From assembly GCA_944472155.2 (NCBI GenBank), contig OX235271.1:118177329-118241328 (forward strand): 64,000 nt of DNA, in the 5' to 3' direction. The translations under genes were made by a program, and so were the position numbers. Numbering within the stretch: the first letter of the stretch is position 1; every line of letters starts with the position of its first letter. The stretch comes from Trichobilharzia szidati (lineage: Eukaryota > Platyhelminthes > Trematoda > Strigeidida > Schistosomatidae). Below are positions 39,741-52,666 of this stretch, piece by piece. The notes under the pieces were generated by a model, which saw only the letters and a list, made by a program, of their open reading frames with translations, was not told the origin of the DNA and did not search any database.

Positions 39741-42389
39741 CTTTAGGGAAATGCAATCCAACGTGGCCGACGAATATGGACATTTATTTCATATTACTCC
39801 CTCCTACGTCTGAAGCATCTGACTGGTTGCTGGAGGTAGTTTCGTTTAGGGCTGTTATAGTTTAGAGTCACCGCATGCAATTCTTTTAGTCTTACCGGTT
39901 TAAACGAAATATAAATTATTATTAGTATAAACTGCATGAATGTTCGCTCGTAATCCAGAGACAAAAGCAACATTAGGGATCGTTGATATTGAAAAGAGCG
40001 CGCCACAGTTTACTTCATTTGGCTATGTGTTGAAGCTGATGTGCCGTATTCTAAAGGTAGGATTACATCAAAATTATCAAGGTAAGGCCAAAACATTTAT
40101 CTTCAGGAACCGATCTTGGCACAAAAATAACTACGATGATTGCCAAACGCCAAGGGGTAACACTGTAGGAGAAATATAGTGTACATGAATCTTTATTTCC
40201 CAGAGGGCGAGGATATACGCCATCGCTTTTTAAATTTACCCCGCTTCAGGTTTTGTAGCCTTTCATTGGCTAGAACGCGATAGGTAGGCGCTGTCATGTG
40301 TGGTTTTGTGTGGTTGTGTTTCGCGTGGTTTGCAAGCAACTGTGATGAATCTAAATGTATCATTTGAATATTCTAACGTTGTTTCACTGTTTTTATACAG
40401 ACACAATGCTCTTTTCAATGCATTTTCTCTTCAGACTGGTTAGGCATTATGGTGAATGTCAGTGACTACGTTCGTGCTGGCCCTAATGCATTTCTTGAGT
40501 TGTGGTTGAACGTACACTGTTTTGTGCTTCTATATTTCTCCCTCACATAGTCTGATATCCTGTGTTTCTTGCGAATTCACCGTGACAACCGGTGGCAACA
40601 ATGTGCTTCGTTAACGAAGTCTTTTTCTAGAATTCCATCGCAATAATCAGTGCGAGCGGAAGCAGCACATATGTAAGAAGCTGCGAACGCATTGGAAAAC
40701 TTTCAAAAGGCGAGGACCTTATATACTGCTAACAGTGACGACATTTTTCACATACCACTATGTGACTACGTTCATATGCAGAGGGAAAACAGCAAATGAG
40801 ACATTGTATAGCGATGAGACAACCTTGTGGAACTTCATATAGCCTGTGTGTTCCACTGTAATATTTTTGTCCCTCAGACCGCTAACAAAGTAACGTTAAA
40901 TCTATTCATGTAGTATGATTTGATGGCACAATCACTGCCAGTTAGTAATATTGTGTATGCGTAATATTCATGATACTTTCCGCACCATTAATATGCTCCA
41001 CATTTCAAAAGAAGTGTAAAATAGGGTGAATGAATTCATTGAATACTTAGGTCATATGTGGTAATGCATGTTAAGTACGCAAATGCTTAATTTATGTAAC
41101 TGAATTTAATCAGTATCACTTTTAGGAACGTCAAGTCGTAATGAGGTCTGTCAGTTAGTTAAACTCAGTGGAAGTAGTCGCATTTGGACAAAGACATCCG
41201 AAAAAAGGCTGACGAGCGTTTTACGACTTATGACCAGATACATTTGCATCATCAGTTGTAGGAATTGATTCTACATACATCAACATGTGACGGTGAGTTC
41301 ACTCACTCACTTATAACCATACAGATATCCTTTGTTCCAGTTGGTGATATCGGATAACTTTGGATGTTATGTTTACTTGAATTGCAGAAGAATTTAAAAG
41401 CGACGCAATTTGGACACTGGGCAGTTTCCGTTGAATAATGGGAGAAGAATTTGGCCTTTGACTGTGGTCAGCCCATACATGTTAATAAACGTTTTGCGTT
41501 GCAGTGAAATAAAATTCTCTTCCAAATATTATTGTGTTCTACTTGTTCAGCATGCGGTGGGAGTTCGGCATGCCAAAACCGGTACTCCCTAGAATATGAG
41601 CTGATTACTATCGTTAACTGTGATTCTGTACGAACACTACCGATCGATATAAGTGGTGAATTATAAGAACTTCAGTCAGGCCCAAATCTACGCGATTGCG
41701 TCTCTTAGCCATAGGTAAATCTGTAGGGACCAATTACAAAATAACCCGACCTCTGTATTTGAAAAATAAAAATAGAACTTAGGTACTGCAGTGGACTTTG
41801 ATTCCGTATAAGATTAAGTGTATTCAAAAGTAGTGCATGATTATCATTTCACTTAAAGCGCGATGTCAATCCACATGGTTATACTGCAAAATGAAGTCTG
41901 CATGAGACGAACAATTGAGTAGATGGAGCTGTGGCAATCGTAGTAATATTTCGGTTACACTGAATAATGCCACCAATTACCTTCTCAGTTCTCATTGTTA
42001 AGTCAGGCCTCCATCTCGTCATGATGACAAATTTAGTTTCACTCACATAGAATAAGAAAAGTGTGGCAAGCGGGATGTTAAATACATCTAACGAAGAATA
42101 ATAACAAGCGAATGTCTTTACACAATTGTTTGTCGTAATTATTTTGGTGATGTCGAATTTCTGTGACTAGGTTGACTGACGTTACTTGACATCTGCAAAT
42201 AAGTGAATAAAATGGATTTTTGAATCGCTGAAGATACAAGAAAAAGTAGCACAAAAGCTAATCGCTTTACATTTGCCTACTTGCGCTGAAAAAGGTTTAT
42301 TTCCCCTTTCCATCCTTTGGTCAAGGCAGCATAATTCTGTGGTTTTCACTGTCGCACACATTGTTCATCATGTCAAATAACTTAATACG
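39741..42389. other. 2.6 kb without recognisable gene
   Basis: Only short open frames; the longest (39940-40179, plus) has no motif that I recognise. An origin as old transposon debris is likely but not shown. Confidence 0.4.
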
Positions 42390-42780
42390 CCGTTTAAACG
42401 GGTGTTTACATGGAATGCGTACCATTTCTAAGGGCACGATAAGTTGTGTTGTAAATCGCAATCATGAAGTATCACAAATTAATACTTTTTCAAAAGTTCA
42501 AATCGTTCGATTATTGCACAAGCAATCAGAACAGGTTATCACAGTATATTTCGGTAAGTGCTACGCCCTCATGTGACTAAAAGCTATTTCAGGAGGAGAA
42601 CAACGTCCTGATAAACTGCCAAATGACATAAAGTACAACTATGGATAACACATCATTGAAAGCAAACGTAGAAGATGTATACGACAAATAGCTATAGAGT
42701 CCTTGGAATCGTAGTATACATTTGCAATGTTTAATGCCAACCATATTGTTCTTATCATGGAAACCATGACGTTTTCGATG
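42390..42780 (-). repeat. Dispersed repeat related to 48710-49165
   Basis: Same orientation as 48710-49165 (shared AATCATGAAGTATCACAAAT-type, GCTATTTCAGGAGGAG and AACGTCCTGA blocks) and inverted relative to 58980-59855. The AAACGGGTGTTT block also occurs in the 3' UTRs of A1 and A2. Confidence 0.65.
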
Positions 42781-43046
42781 AATATATAGCTTTGATTTCG
42801 TGTTTTTCATCAAAGCAGCCAGAATTTAAGGAAGCAACAAATATAAACAAAGACTAAGTTTTTGCTTAAATAAAGGTCTTGGTACTTAAGATAAAACAGA
42901 GCATAAGAGTGCGTGAATGAGAAGATTATTGTGAGGTAGGTAGGTGATATTTAAGTGAGGAGTGAATTCAAAGATCTCACGCATTTGTGTAGGGTCCATA
43001 GGGTAGTATCGATGTTTTGGCGCCATTCTAAACTTTGAAATATGGT

Positions 43047-43282
43047 TTTTCTTTTTTCTTTCCTTCACGTTCCCCAGTGGAACATAGGGCTTCAAGCTTG
43101 TGGCTTGAAGTTTCTGTAGCAGTGTTTATTTTACAGGATGGGGTCGCTAGCCTTATGCCCAACCTTTCCTCTTCACCAGCATTATTACTGGCTCAGAGAG
43201 GTAAAGGAGTGCGTCGGCCGGGGTTCGAACCCCGGACCATGTGCATGGTCGGCGAGCGTCCTAACCGCTATACCATCGACGC
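43047..43282 (-). mobile_element. tRNA-derived SINE with RTE-like body and tail
   Basis: 236 bp flanked by an 11-bp target duplication, TGAAATATGGT, at 43036-43046 and 43283-43293. Element sense starts with a 72-bp tRNA-like head (43282-43211): six of seven acceptor pairs, box A-like TATAGCGGTTAGGACG and box B GGTTCGAACCC. The body (AAGAGGAAAGGTTGGGCATA; GGCTAGCGACCCCATCC) resembles the RTE 5' UTR at 46550-46789, and the end (GAAGCCCTATGTTCCACTG) matches the RTE 3' terminus. Pol III would transcribe it and RTE proteins would mobilise it. The anticodon arm is not tRNA-like. Confidence 0.88.
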
Positions 43283-43593
43283 TGAAATATGGTGCACGCA
43301 TCCAAAAATTTGTGATTATGGAGATTGGATTAGCACAAATGCATGCAGTAACTACATATACTCAAACACTGTAACCTGAACATCACAAAATCCCTATAGA
43401 TAATCTGTTGAATAATAGATTGTTCCAAAATTGACTCGTAGTGCAGCGTTTGTATTCTTCATAGCCACAGGTAATCCACGAAGGAGCTCATAATATCTTA
43501 GTGATCTGAAAATGAATGATTATTAGGACTTACGTGCCAGATGTACTAGTGGTGGAATGCACCTGCTAGCCATTGTTCAACAGAAATGTATTA

Positions 43594-45805
43594 TTATTGT
43601 TCCCTTGGGTTCCTAGTGGAACATAGGGCTTCAACTGCACGCCTCCACTTGCTTCTGTCTTCTGCTGTACTTTTCACTTGCATCCATGTTAATCCATACT
43701 GTTTCAGTTCCTCTTCACACGATCTCCTCCATGTCACCCTTGGACATCCCACCCGCCGCTTCCCTTTCGGGTTCCACTCGAGGGTCTGGAGCGCAATGTC
43801 ACCCAACGGCCTCCTCAGCGAGTGTCCAATCCATCTCCACTTTCTCCTGCATATTTGTTGGACGATTGGTTCCTGTTTCGTTTGTTCCCATAGCTTCTTG
43901 TTTGTGATTCTTTCCGGCCATCTGATCTTCAGTATAGAACGAAGACAGTTGTTGATAAGGGTCTGCAACCTGTTGGAAATATTCTTTGTGACCCGCCAAG
44001 TTTCTGATCCGTATAGCAAAACTGACTTGACGTTTGTATTGAAAATGCGAGTTTTGTTGTTGATGCTGAGTGACGAAGATTTCCAGATTGGTTTCAGGTT
44101 GATGAATGTGGTTCTCGCCTTCCCGATTCTCGATTTGACATCCTCGTCCGTTCCTCCTGTGGTTGAGACAAAGCTCTCTAGATAAGTGAAAGAAGTAACC
44201 TCTTTCAAATCCCTCCCGTTGATGGTGATTGGCGCTGGATGTTGCTGCCATGTTGTTGTTGTTGGTTGGTTATTTTCATAACCTCCGTCTTGTCTATGTT
44301 CACCTGCAGTCCTGTCTTTGCTGCTTCTTCGACCAGTTTGTCGGTTTTCGCTTGTAAGTCTTCGATTTTGTGTGACATCAAACATAAATCATCTGCGAAA
44401 TCCAGGTCTTCTAGGTTCTTCACGTCGGTCCAGGATATCCCTGTCTTCTCGTTTCTCACTGTCTGACGCATAATCCAGTCCACCACAATTAGGAATATCA
44501 TTGGTGATAATAAGCACCCTTGTCTGACTCCTGTGTTTACTCCAAACGCATCGCTGAGTTTTCCGTTGTAGATCACTTGACATGTGCCGTTGTCATACAG
44601 CTGTTGAATAAGGTTGATGAATATTTGGGGTACGCCGTAGTACTCGAGTAGTTTCCAAATTACTTCGCGGTCAACGCTGTCGAAGGCCTTCTCAAAGTCT
44701 ATGAAGTTGAGGTAGAGGTTTGATTGCCATTCCATGCTTTGTTCGATGATGATGCGTAGAGTTGCAATTTGGTCAGAACATGATTTGCCTTTCCTGAATC
44801 CAGCTAGTTCTGGTCGGAGTTCTGTATCCAGTGCGTCCTTTATTCTCTCCAGGATGATGCGACTCAGGATTTTACTTGGCGTCGACAGGAGGATGATTCC
44901 TCGCCAGTTCTTGCAGAGTCCTCAGTCGCCCTTCTTTGGTGGTTTCACTAGGTAACCTTTCCTCCAGTCAGTAGGCACCTTTCCCTCTTTCCAGATCTTT
45001 TGCAATAATGGAGTCAGCATATCTGCTGTCGTCTCGGGGTCCGCTTTCAGTGCTTCCGGGGGTATTCCATCTGGTCCAGCTGCCTTTCCAGCTTTCAGAA
45101 GCTTGATTGCATTCATGACTTCAGTTTTCGTTGGAGGATTGGTGTCAACTTGCAGTTGTGTACGTGCCGTTGTTGGTATTTCTGGACAGGTTGTAGGTGG
45201 TGGTCGGTTCAAGAGTCCTTTGAAGTGATCTGCCCATTGTTTAATCTGTCTTTCTTCTTTGGTAATTGGGTTCCCTTGGCTGTCTTTTATAGGTTTCACT
45301 TGTGTTGATCTCTTTCCGGATAGAGATTTGGTTATCTGATATAGTGTCCTCAGGTCCCTTTTGCCTGCTGCCTTCTCAGCTTCAGTAGCCAGGTTGTCGT
45401 AGAATTGTCTTTTGTCCTTCCTGGCACTCTTCTTCACTTCTTTGTCCAGTGCTGTGTAAGTTGAGCTCAGCGTCCGTCTTTGCATTGAATCATTTTCTCT
45501 TTCACCATTCTACTCTCCTCTATTAGTTTCCAAGTGTCCGCTGAGAGCCATTCCTTGTCTTGTTTTTTCTTTCTTCCTAAAACCGTTGAACACGTTTCAT
45601 TGAAAATCACCTTCAGAGAGTTCCAATGGTCTTCCATGGATGATTCCTGAGGGGTGCCACGTAGTGTTTCCTGCTTTGCTCTGACAGTTGCAATGAAAGT
45701 GTCTTTTGTGGTTGTGTCCTTCAGTTTTTGCGTGTTGAACTTGCGTTGTGGCCTATCCCCAGGTATCCTCGAGGCTTTCAGCTTCACCTTGAAAGTCCCT
45801 TGCAC
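43594..45805 (-). pseudogene. RTE reverse transcriptase region (multiple breaks)
   Basis: Three pieces: linker 45467-45805, RT start 44922-45485 (KAAGPDGIPPEAL), RT core and C-terminus 43594-44735. The core has FIDFEKAFDSVDR, GVRQGCLLSPMIFLIVVDW and FADDLCLMSH, with the catalytic Asp pair kept. The C-terminus (RRKWRWIGHSLRR, RVTWRRSCEEELK) is diagnostic of RTE. A TGA at 44922-44924 follows PPKKGD, and frameshifts occur near 45480 and 44250, so no active enzyme can be made. Confidence 0.9.
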
Positions 45806-46549
45806 TAGTTAGTGGTCTGCTTCTCTCCTAGAACTTGTGTCCAGTAGGCTCCGTCTCCACTTCCTTGAGATTGAAATGAAGTCTATCTGGTTTTTGGTGT
45901 GTCGATCTGGCGAAATCCATGTCGCCTTGTGTATATCCCTGTGTTTGAACACACTACCACCAATCACCAAATCATTGAAGGCGCAGAAGTCTGAGAAGAG
46001 TTCACCATTGTCGTTCATTTCACCGAGGGCTTCGCGAGCCATGGTGAGTTCTCTTCCTGTATTGTCTCCTCCCAGTTTCGCATTCATATCTCCCATCAGG
46101 ATTTTGATATGGCTCTTTGGGACGTTGTCCATTACTCTTTGTAGTTGACTGTAGAAATCCTCCTTCTTCTCATGTTCTGAGACGTTTGTAGGTGGGTAGC
46201 ATTGAATGATTGTAACCTTTTTTCCTTTTGAGTTGAACCTGGCTGTCATTATCCTGGAGGAGATTGGTTCCCACTGCATGAGAGCTTTAGCCGCTGTTGG
46301 TGACATCATGATGGCTACTCCCTCGGTGTGCTCGTGATTGTCCTCTGGGTGACAAGAGTAGATTATTGTCTCTCCAGTTGATAGTTGGCTCCTTCCACAT
46401 CCGTTCCATCTGCTCTCGCAGATTCCCAACACTTCTATTTTATATCTCCTCATTTCTGCGGCTACCTGAGCGGCCTTTCCAGTTTCGTACATTGTACGAA
46501 TATTCCACGTCCCCATCCTTATTTTAGCTTTCATCGAAAGGAGGCACAT
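45806..46549 (-). pseudogene. RTE endonuclease domain
   Basis: APE-type endonuclease: MGTWNIRTMYETGKAAQ, GICESRWNG, IKILMGDMNAKLGGDN and NQIDFISISRKWRRS are in family order. The expected terminal SSHYLV-type box reads ADH followed by TAA at 45809-45811, so the last catalytic segment is truncated. The first ATG (46549) lies close to the start of similarity (MRMGTWN-like). It would nick target DNA for RTE and, in trans, for SINEs. Confidence 0.88.
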
Positions 46550-46789
46550 CGCTGACTGGCTTCGCGAAGGCTTTCACCAGCCTGCGTCATTTCACTTCCC
46601 CGATTTCAGCGAAAAATAAGGTTATTGTTTGTATTTTTAGAATTTTGAATATATTTGTGCGTTGAAGTTTTAGTAGCAATTTGGTTAAGTTTTGGGGGTG
46701 GAGTTGCTAGCACCACGCCCCAACCCTCCCTCTTTATCCGGGCTTGGGACCGGCTTGAATACTAGTGACCTAGTAATCTAGGCGAGGTT
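46550..46789 (-). other. 5' UTR of the RTE element
   Basis: Element sense includes AAAGAGGGAGGGTTGGGG, GTGCTAGCAACTCCACCCC and AAACTTCAACGCACAA, a 5' UTR block shared with the SINE at 43047-43282. Confidence 0.75.
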
Positions 46790-46979
46790 AACAGAAATGT
46801 ATACTAACTACAAACTCTGTTACATTTCAGAAGGACCATCTGTAATAATATTCTAGTCCCAGTGCACACTGATATCAAGATAGGCTGATGCTTTTTAATG
46901 CACTGAGCAGTTACGGGCTTCCGAAATTCCATGTGACAATGTAAACTCAACTTGTTACATAGCTGTACAGATTTAACTT

Positions 46980-47855
46980 CTAAAATAACAATGCTTTCGC
47001 TCCTAACATCTACAAGCCTGCTCAGTTTCTTGTCAAGATGCTACCCCATTGGCCATACACAAGTTCACCAAACATCCTACAGGTCACCATATTCAACAGG
47101 TTCTAATCCTTCTAGCCAATTCTCTCTGAAATGTCTCTTATATGCTTCACGATAATCCTTCTACCTAATTACTATTATACTCTATTTTATCTCAAATTCG
47201 TAAGGCTTTCATAAAGATGAAATTCACGTTTTTACTTTTTCCTCATTCACATTCTTCTCTCTCATAAAGTCCGGCTACTCTGATGATGAAAAAAAGCATA
47301 ACAACATCACCCATGTTGAGAATAACTACATTTTTATAGAAAACGTCATAGTTTTCAGTGGTAAGACCAATATGCTTAGCATCATACATTGCAAATGTGT
47401 ATTATCATTTCAAGTACTACATAGCTTCTTGTATTTATCTTGTAAATACACTTTTAATAATGTATAATTCATAATTGCATTCTATACCACTTTTCAGCTG
47501 CGCCGGATTCACTTCACTTCCTGAAATAGCGTTCAAGCACGTGGGGGCTTAGCACTCACTCAAATATATGTTGTTTATCAATTGGCCATAACTATTATCA
47601 GGGAACAGAACGAATTTCGGGTTGTCGCTCAACTTCGATGGTGACCTTCGTGAAATATTTACAAATTAACATTTGTCAGAATCTGTTCCGATTGCTTGTA
47701 CTGTAATTCAAAAATTTGAACTTTTGAAAAAGTGATAATGTATGCTAAATCACAATTGTAATTTGTAATTGATCGTGCCAGTGAAAATGGCCTGCGTTTC
47801 ATGTAAACTTATACGTTTATACGAATTATATATTATTATTAGCCCCCCAAGTGAT
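46980..47855 (+). repeat. Direct repeat partner of 58980-59855
   Basis: About 500 bp at almost full identity, then about 370 bp with more changes, matching 58980-59855 in the same orientation 12 kb away. No coding content. Confidence 0.85.
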
Positions 47856-48236
47856 GCGAACGCATAAATGACCTTTAGCTGGCCAGTCATGAAAATGGGG
47901 GATTTTTCATAAAAAATGACGTATATTTACCAGAAAATGCACGAAAACACACTAAACGGGTTATCTTTCTACGACATGACTTAAAAATTCGTCCAAGTTA
48001 TAATGAAAAGTGTCAGCCGCTAAGTTAGACTAGTTTCCTTATGTGTATTCACCGAAGTGACTGAAGATGAGCTGCTTTTTAATCGTTCCTCTCTATTATC
48101 CTGCTGTGCAGGCATCTCCGAAGCCTTTGGTTGACCTTTTAAGGTTTCCAGTAAGACGATCGGTGACCACTTACCAAAAATATGTGGATAATAAAACAAA
48201 TTAAAATCAGTGATGTCAGCTATAAATCAATCCCTA

Positions 48237-48372
48237 ATCGTAACCCTAACGTCAATCCTGACCCTAGTCATAACCCCTATCCGAGCTTAATTCTAACCCT
48301 AATGCTAATTATTACCCTGGTCCTAACCCTAACCCCATTACTCACATCAACCTTAATCCAAACCCTAATAGG
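48237..48372 (+). repeat. Degenerate telomere-like CCCTAA tract
   Basis: About 135 bp with many CCCTAA-related hexamers (AACCCTAAC, GACCCTAG, CCTAACCCTAACCCC, AAACCCTAATAG). Platyhelminth telomeres are TTAGGG, so this is a plausible interstitial telomeric sequence or old telomere-repair scar. The flanks 47856-48236 and 48373-48709 hold no gene. Confidence 0.6.
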
Positions 48373-48709
48373 CTACTATCACATTATCGAAAATACTTAA
48401 AAACGTGATCTGAGCGAAATTTGCTGGTTGGCTGGTGAATAGCATTGATTTTCATCTATGATAATGACAGTTGCCATTGGCCAACGACTAGCATGCATTC
48501 AAGGTCACTGGAGTGATTCGACGCCTGGAATACTATTGTTGAGCTCCGCCCGTTGCATCCCTCTGATTTCCTTAACCACACACATAGTATGATTAGCTTA
48601 AATATTCCATATTGTCCATGAAACATAATTATGCCCTCTGCGGTTTGACCTTTTCCGCCCCCTACTTCATAATTATAATTCACATTTCGTGTAAGCGGAT
48701 TAGTTTACA

Positions 48710-50745
48710 TGAAATGACATTTCTACAGGCCCGATTGTATGTGTCATGAGTTACAATCGCGAAGTATCATAAATCAGCACTTTTTCAAAAGTCTAAACAG
48801 TAATTTTCCGTACAAATATTCGGAGCACGTTCCTTAGAAATGTTATATTGTAAACCTTTCACTGAGGTCGCCATCAACGTTGATGGTTCCGTTACGATTC
48901 CTGCTGATAGTTATGGTCAACCAATGAACAGTCTGTATTTGGGCAAGTGCTTTGCTCTGCGTGATTGGAGGCTATTTCAGGAGGAGGAGAACGTCCTGAG
49001 AAATTGCCAAATGGTGTAAAATGCGATTATTAACAGCACATCATTGAAATTACGTTTACAGGATAAATTCGAGAAGGAGCTATGGACCTCTTGGAATGAT
49101 AAAATGCATTTCCAATGTATAATGTTAACCATATTGGTCTTGTCAAGGAAAGTACGGCTTTGTTCTAAAACAGATGTTTTCGTCGGGACTATTTTAATCT
49201 AGAAGTGGGTTCAAAGATCCGAAAGATTAGAACCTGTAAGATATGCTGACCTGTAAGATGTCTGGTGAATTTGTGTAGGACCCCTTGTTGTAGCACCTTG
49301 ACAAGAAGTTGAGCAGGCTTGTCGATTTTGGAGGCAAAAGTATTTTTGTACAATTTGGCTCTGTACAGTCATTATTGTTGTTCTCCTAAAGTAATGTCAG
49401 GGATATAAACTCATGTTTACTTACCGAGCTGTCAAAAATGCATGTCGCTCTCCTACAAATCGGAGCGATTGAGATTTCTGGCCACCACCATATCTACTAT
49501 CCAGCTTGCAGCAATCTCCCTCCTTTTTTATGTTAGGATATCAGATCTTTTGCAATGAATGTGTAGTTGAAGCATTGCATTCCTTTGAACCCGTCTAAAC
49601 TATACAGTATGTTGCAGATTAACAGCTTTCACGACAAGTGCTTCCCATTAGGTCACCAGACACATCGATACCTGAGGACATTCTCAGCAGTATCATCTTC
49701 ATACATGCATACGCGTGTACAAGTAGGTTACTACAAAAGTCTAGGAAATTATGTTTATTTTAAGAATTATAAACTTTAGAAGTAGCCCCTTTACAGCAAC
49801 TAAGTTATATTCTATTAAGCAGAGTGAAATGGGTAGTGTAACAATTAGTGATAAAGTTATGTGGAATGGTCCAGAGAAAAACAACTGGTTAGCAGAGTTT
49901 GTTGTGCTTAATTTTCGCGACAAATTTTTGTATGGTAGACATCACACATTATGGAGTATTCCATCACCTTAAAGTATGGAAAAAATACTAAGAAATCCTT
50001 CAACATTATAAATTTTTGAAAAGTATATGTAGGCGCGTGACTATTGAGCGAAGGTTATCATTTCAACACAAAAGCAGTACAGTGCATTATGCTGATTAAA
50101 AATATCTGTATGTGAAATATTAGAAGCACGGTTGCTAATATAACCGTTTCTAGAAGTACTTACATTTACACAACTAATTGAAGATTATAGGGAATAGAAA
50201 ATCAGTGGATTTGCTAAACATGTGTTGCATAAATACAGGATAAAAGGTTTTGAAAATTAAAACATAATTTTTAATTACAAGAGAATGGTAAGCCATAGTC
50301 TGTTAAATAGAGTGAAAAGGATTGTGGTATGATTAAAGTAAGGGTAGGTAGAATCAACCCGAGGAAAATGGTCGGTTTGCTTGACCAATTTATATGACAT
50401 GCATTAAACATTGACATTGCTTATATTATGCAAAAACCATTACGAACCATTTTAGGATTGTACGTCTGGGATAATCATAAATAATCTAATGACTCTGCAG
50501 ACCTGTTTGATAAAATATTGACAGGATTTAAAATAAGTTGAATAACCAAACTTTGAGTCAGGCACTGAAGGAAAAACTGGGTGAGTTTTACCACGTTTTA
50601 GATATAAGAAGATGGCCTGGGCAAATGGATTTCCTCACATTGGGTATTAGGGGTATTGCGCTGGGATCCGTGATACCACAATAAGTTGAACAGCCTATAC
50701 AAGTAAAGTATGGATAGGTATACCTAAGCACTTTTGTTGATAGGA
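48710..50745 (-). repeat. Left arm of a 2-kb diverged inverted repeat
   Basis: The reverse complement is colinear with 57560-59855: 50440-50745 matches the end of CR1-like copy B's ORF2, 49300-50440 matches B's 3' region and 48710-49330 matches 58980-59855. Divergence is substantial. It is best read as a truncated, inverted copy of the same composite 3' end. No intact ORF. Confidence 0.75.
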
Positions 50746-52049
50746 TCTGACTAAAGAGGCGTTGGTATTCAGTCGGAGATAGGCAACTACGTACAGTAAG
50801 TGGAAGTTTGTTCTATAATGCACTGTACTGTATTTCGAAGAAATATGAACATAATTTTCACTGGTAAGGGGTTTTTGGTAAAGTATGTCGACGATTCCTA
50901 AGAGTGCATGTGTTTGTTGAAATCTATTGGGTTACTACTTCTGATGTACCCGTGTGAAGAGAGGAAGAGGAGTGAATGATTGAGTTTTAGGCATCTTAAC
51001 TAATGTGGCTGAAGTCCATTTTTGCATCTATCAGCGTAAGCAAAAAGAAGCAGTCATGAAAATAACACCCATACAAAAAGAGTTGATCGAATTATGTCTA
51101 CCTGATACAAAGCGTGAAGCATAATCAACATACGAATGAAATATGAGAAAACAAGGTCGAGACTTACCACAACATCACATGGAAGGATATAAGTTACTTG
51201 GAAATCATTTATAATCCACCAACTGCTCTCCTTTCCAAAAGGAATGCGGCGATATTTTATCCACATTGATGAGGAAATACATAAATCCACAGTTCCCGTT
51301 GTATACATTCAGTGGAGACTGCAGCCAACAAAGTAATGCATTTAAAGCATATGCACACTTCCCATAATCACGGCGACACCGCGGTATATATCAAAATCGC
51401 GGAGAAATCAAACCCAACACGTGATGTAATTAACTGAATCCGAAAGGCAAACAAGTTGTAGTACGTATTTGAATATTCATCCATATGTCGATTATGATGA
51501 CAAATCCAAATCACTACCTATACAGCGTCAATAAATCTCGATACCTATGAAATAACGAAAATATGCTGATAGCTGCATTTCAGATCTCAATGACCCATTC
51601 GATAGCAAAATTCTGCTCCTTCATGCCTCTTTCGACATTTTTGTATGGATTGATTCGCAGTTACTCAGGTTCCAGGCCGAAAAGAATAAAAAATTCACCA
51701 GTTGCTGAATTATGATTACTTCTCTGGATGTTTAACTGGATCATAACTGCTGTGGTGAGCCTTTTGCAGATTATATTGCTTTAAACATCGTTTACGGTAA
51801 ACTAAGTAACGTTTTTTAAGCCACTTTTATACTTTTTGTGACTAGCCCACCATATCGACCGAATGTAACGCAACACTCAGTTGTTACGCTCATGTTCAAC
51901 CAATTCAAACAATAATTGTGCCTAGGATTATGCCATATAAACTGTTTTAACTTATACAGAGCGTACTTACGGTCAATATTTCATTGTCTTCCCTTGTATA
52001 TATATTTCGTGTTATTGAAAAATTTTAAACATGTTTACTCCATGTGTTC
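50746..52049. other. No recognisable gene
   Basis: 1.3 kb with only short open frames and no repeat partner identified in the window. Confidence 0.4.
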
Positions 52050-52215
52050 ATTATTCTGATATTGATGATGCCTGTCAACTGGAGTCCCTCAAGTGCATAA
52101 AGTGGGAATATATTATTGTAAGACGCATTTTATTGTTTTATGAGGAAAATGACTTCAAGCTTTATTTATTTTCCCAAGTATATGTAATCCATCTGATCGG
52201 ACGTCACAATCTCTC
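52050..52215 (+). repeat. Fragments of CR1-like family A 3' UTR
   Basis: GATGATGCCTGTCAACTGGA at 52063 matches the terminal block of copy A2; the following CTTCAAGCTTTATTTATTTT block matches an interior part of the same UTR, so two pieces are joined out of order. Confidence 0.6.
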
Positions 52216-52666
52216 TCCATAACGTGGATATATTTTTACTGATTTCTGGAATATTGTAGTGGATATTACACCACTCATCAACTTTAACTTATATTGGCTG
52301 CTACCTTAGCTTCCAAATACGCAGTTATATCACCGCCAGTTATCAAGTTTGGATCCACTCTTTCGCAGTGCTCATCCTCCTTTTTATAATCTAAGAACAA
52401 CGTCACAGTGAAGAAAACTATAGAGAAGTTCATTATTTTTTGGTTTATAAATCAGGATCAATTTTTAGAGCAATTGGTTTCTCTATAATCTGTATTTTAC
52501 GGTTTAATACTTTTGTCGATTTATTGTTTATTTATAAGCAATAAAATCCATACCGTGCCTATAGTAGTTCTTAGTCTATATATCCACTCGATATATTATT
52601 TGTCCTTATACTTGTTTTCGATTTAGCTCAGCTTCTACTTCAAACCATACTGATCCGTGTTCAACA

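Larger units (their letters stand above)
43591..46789 (-). mobile_element. Full-length RTE-clade (SR2-like) retrotransposon, decayed
   Basis: 3,199 bp bounded by the 12-bp target duplication AACAGAAATGTA at 43579-43590 and 46790-46801. It ends GAACAATAATAA in element sense, a typical RTE tail. The single ORF is broken by two stops (45809, 44922) and two frameshifts (about 45480 and 44250). Confidence 0.92.

Noticed and set aside
39940..40179. A small host gene.
   Set aside because: 79 codons, no motif, no conservation evidence and no splice context.
41190..41262. Hammerhead-ribozyme-like order on the minus strand (CTGATGA ... AAAACG ... CTCGTC), of interest because Penelope-like elements can carry hammerheads.
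   Set aside because: The core CGAAAC is not present, a convincing stem II does not form, and no Penelope-like coding sequence is adjacent.
43211..43282. A functional tRNA gene.
   Set aside because: Acceptor stem and T-arm fit, but D and anticodon stems do not pair well, and the segment is the head of a SINE with its own target duplication.
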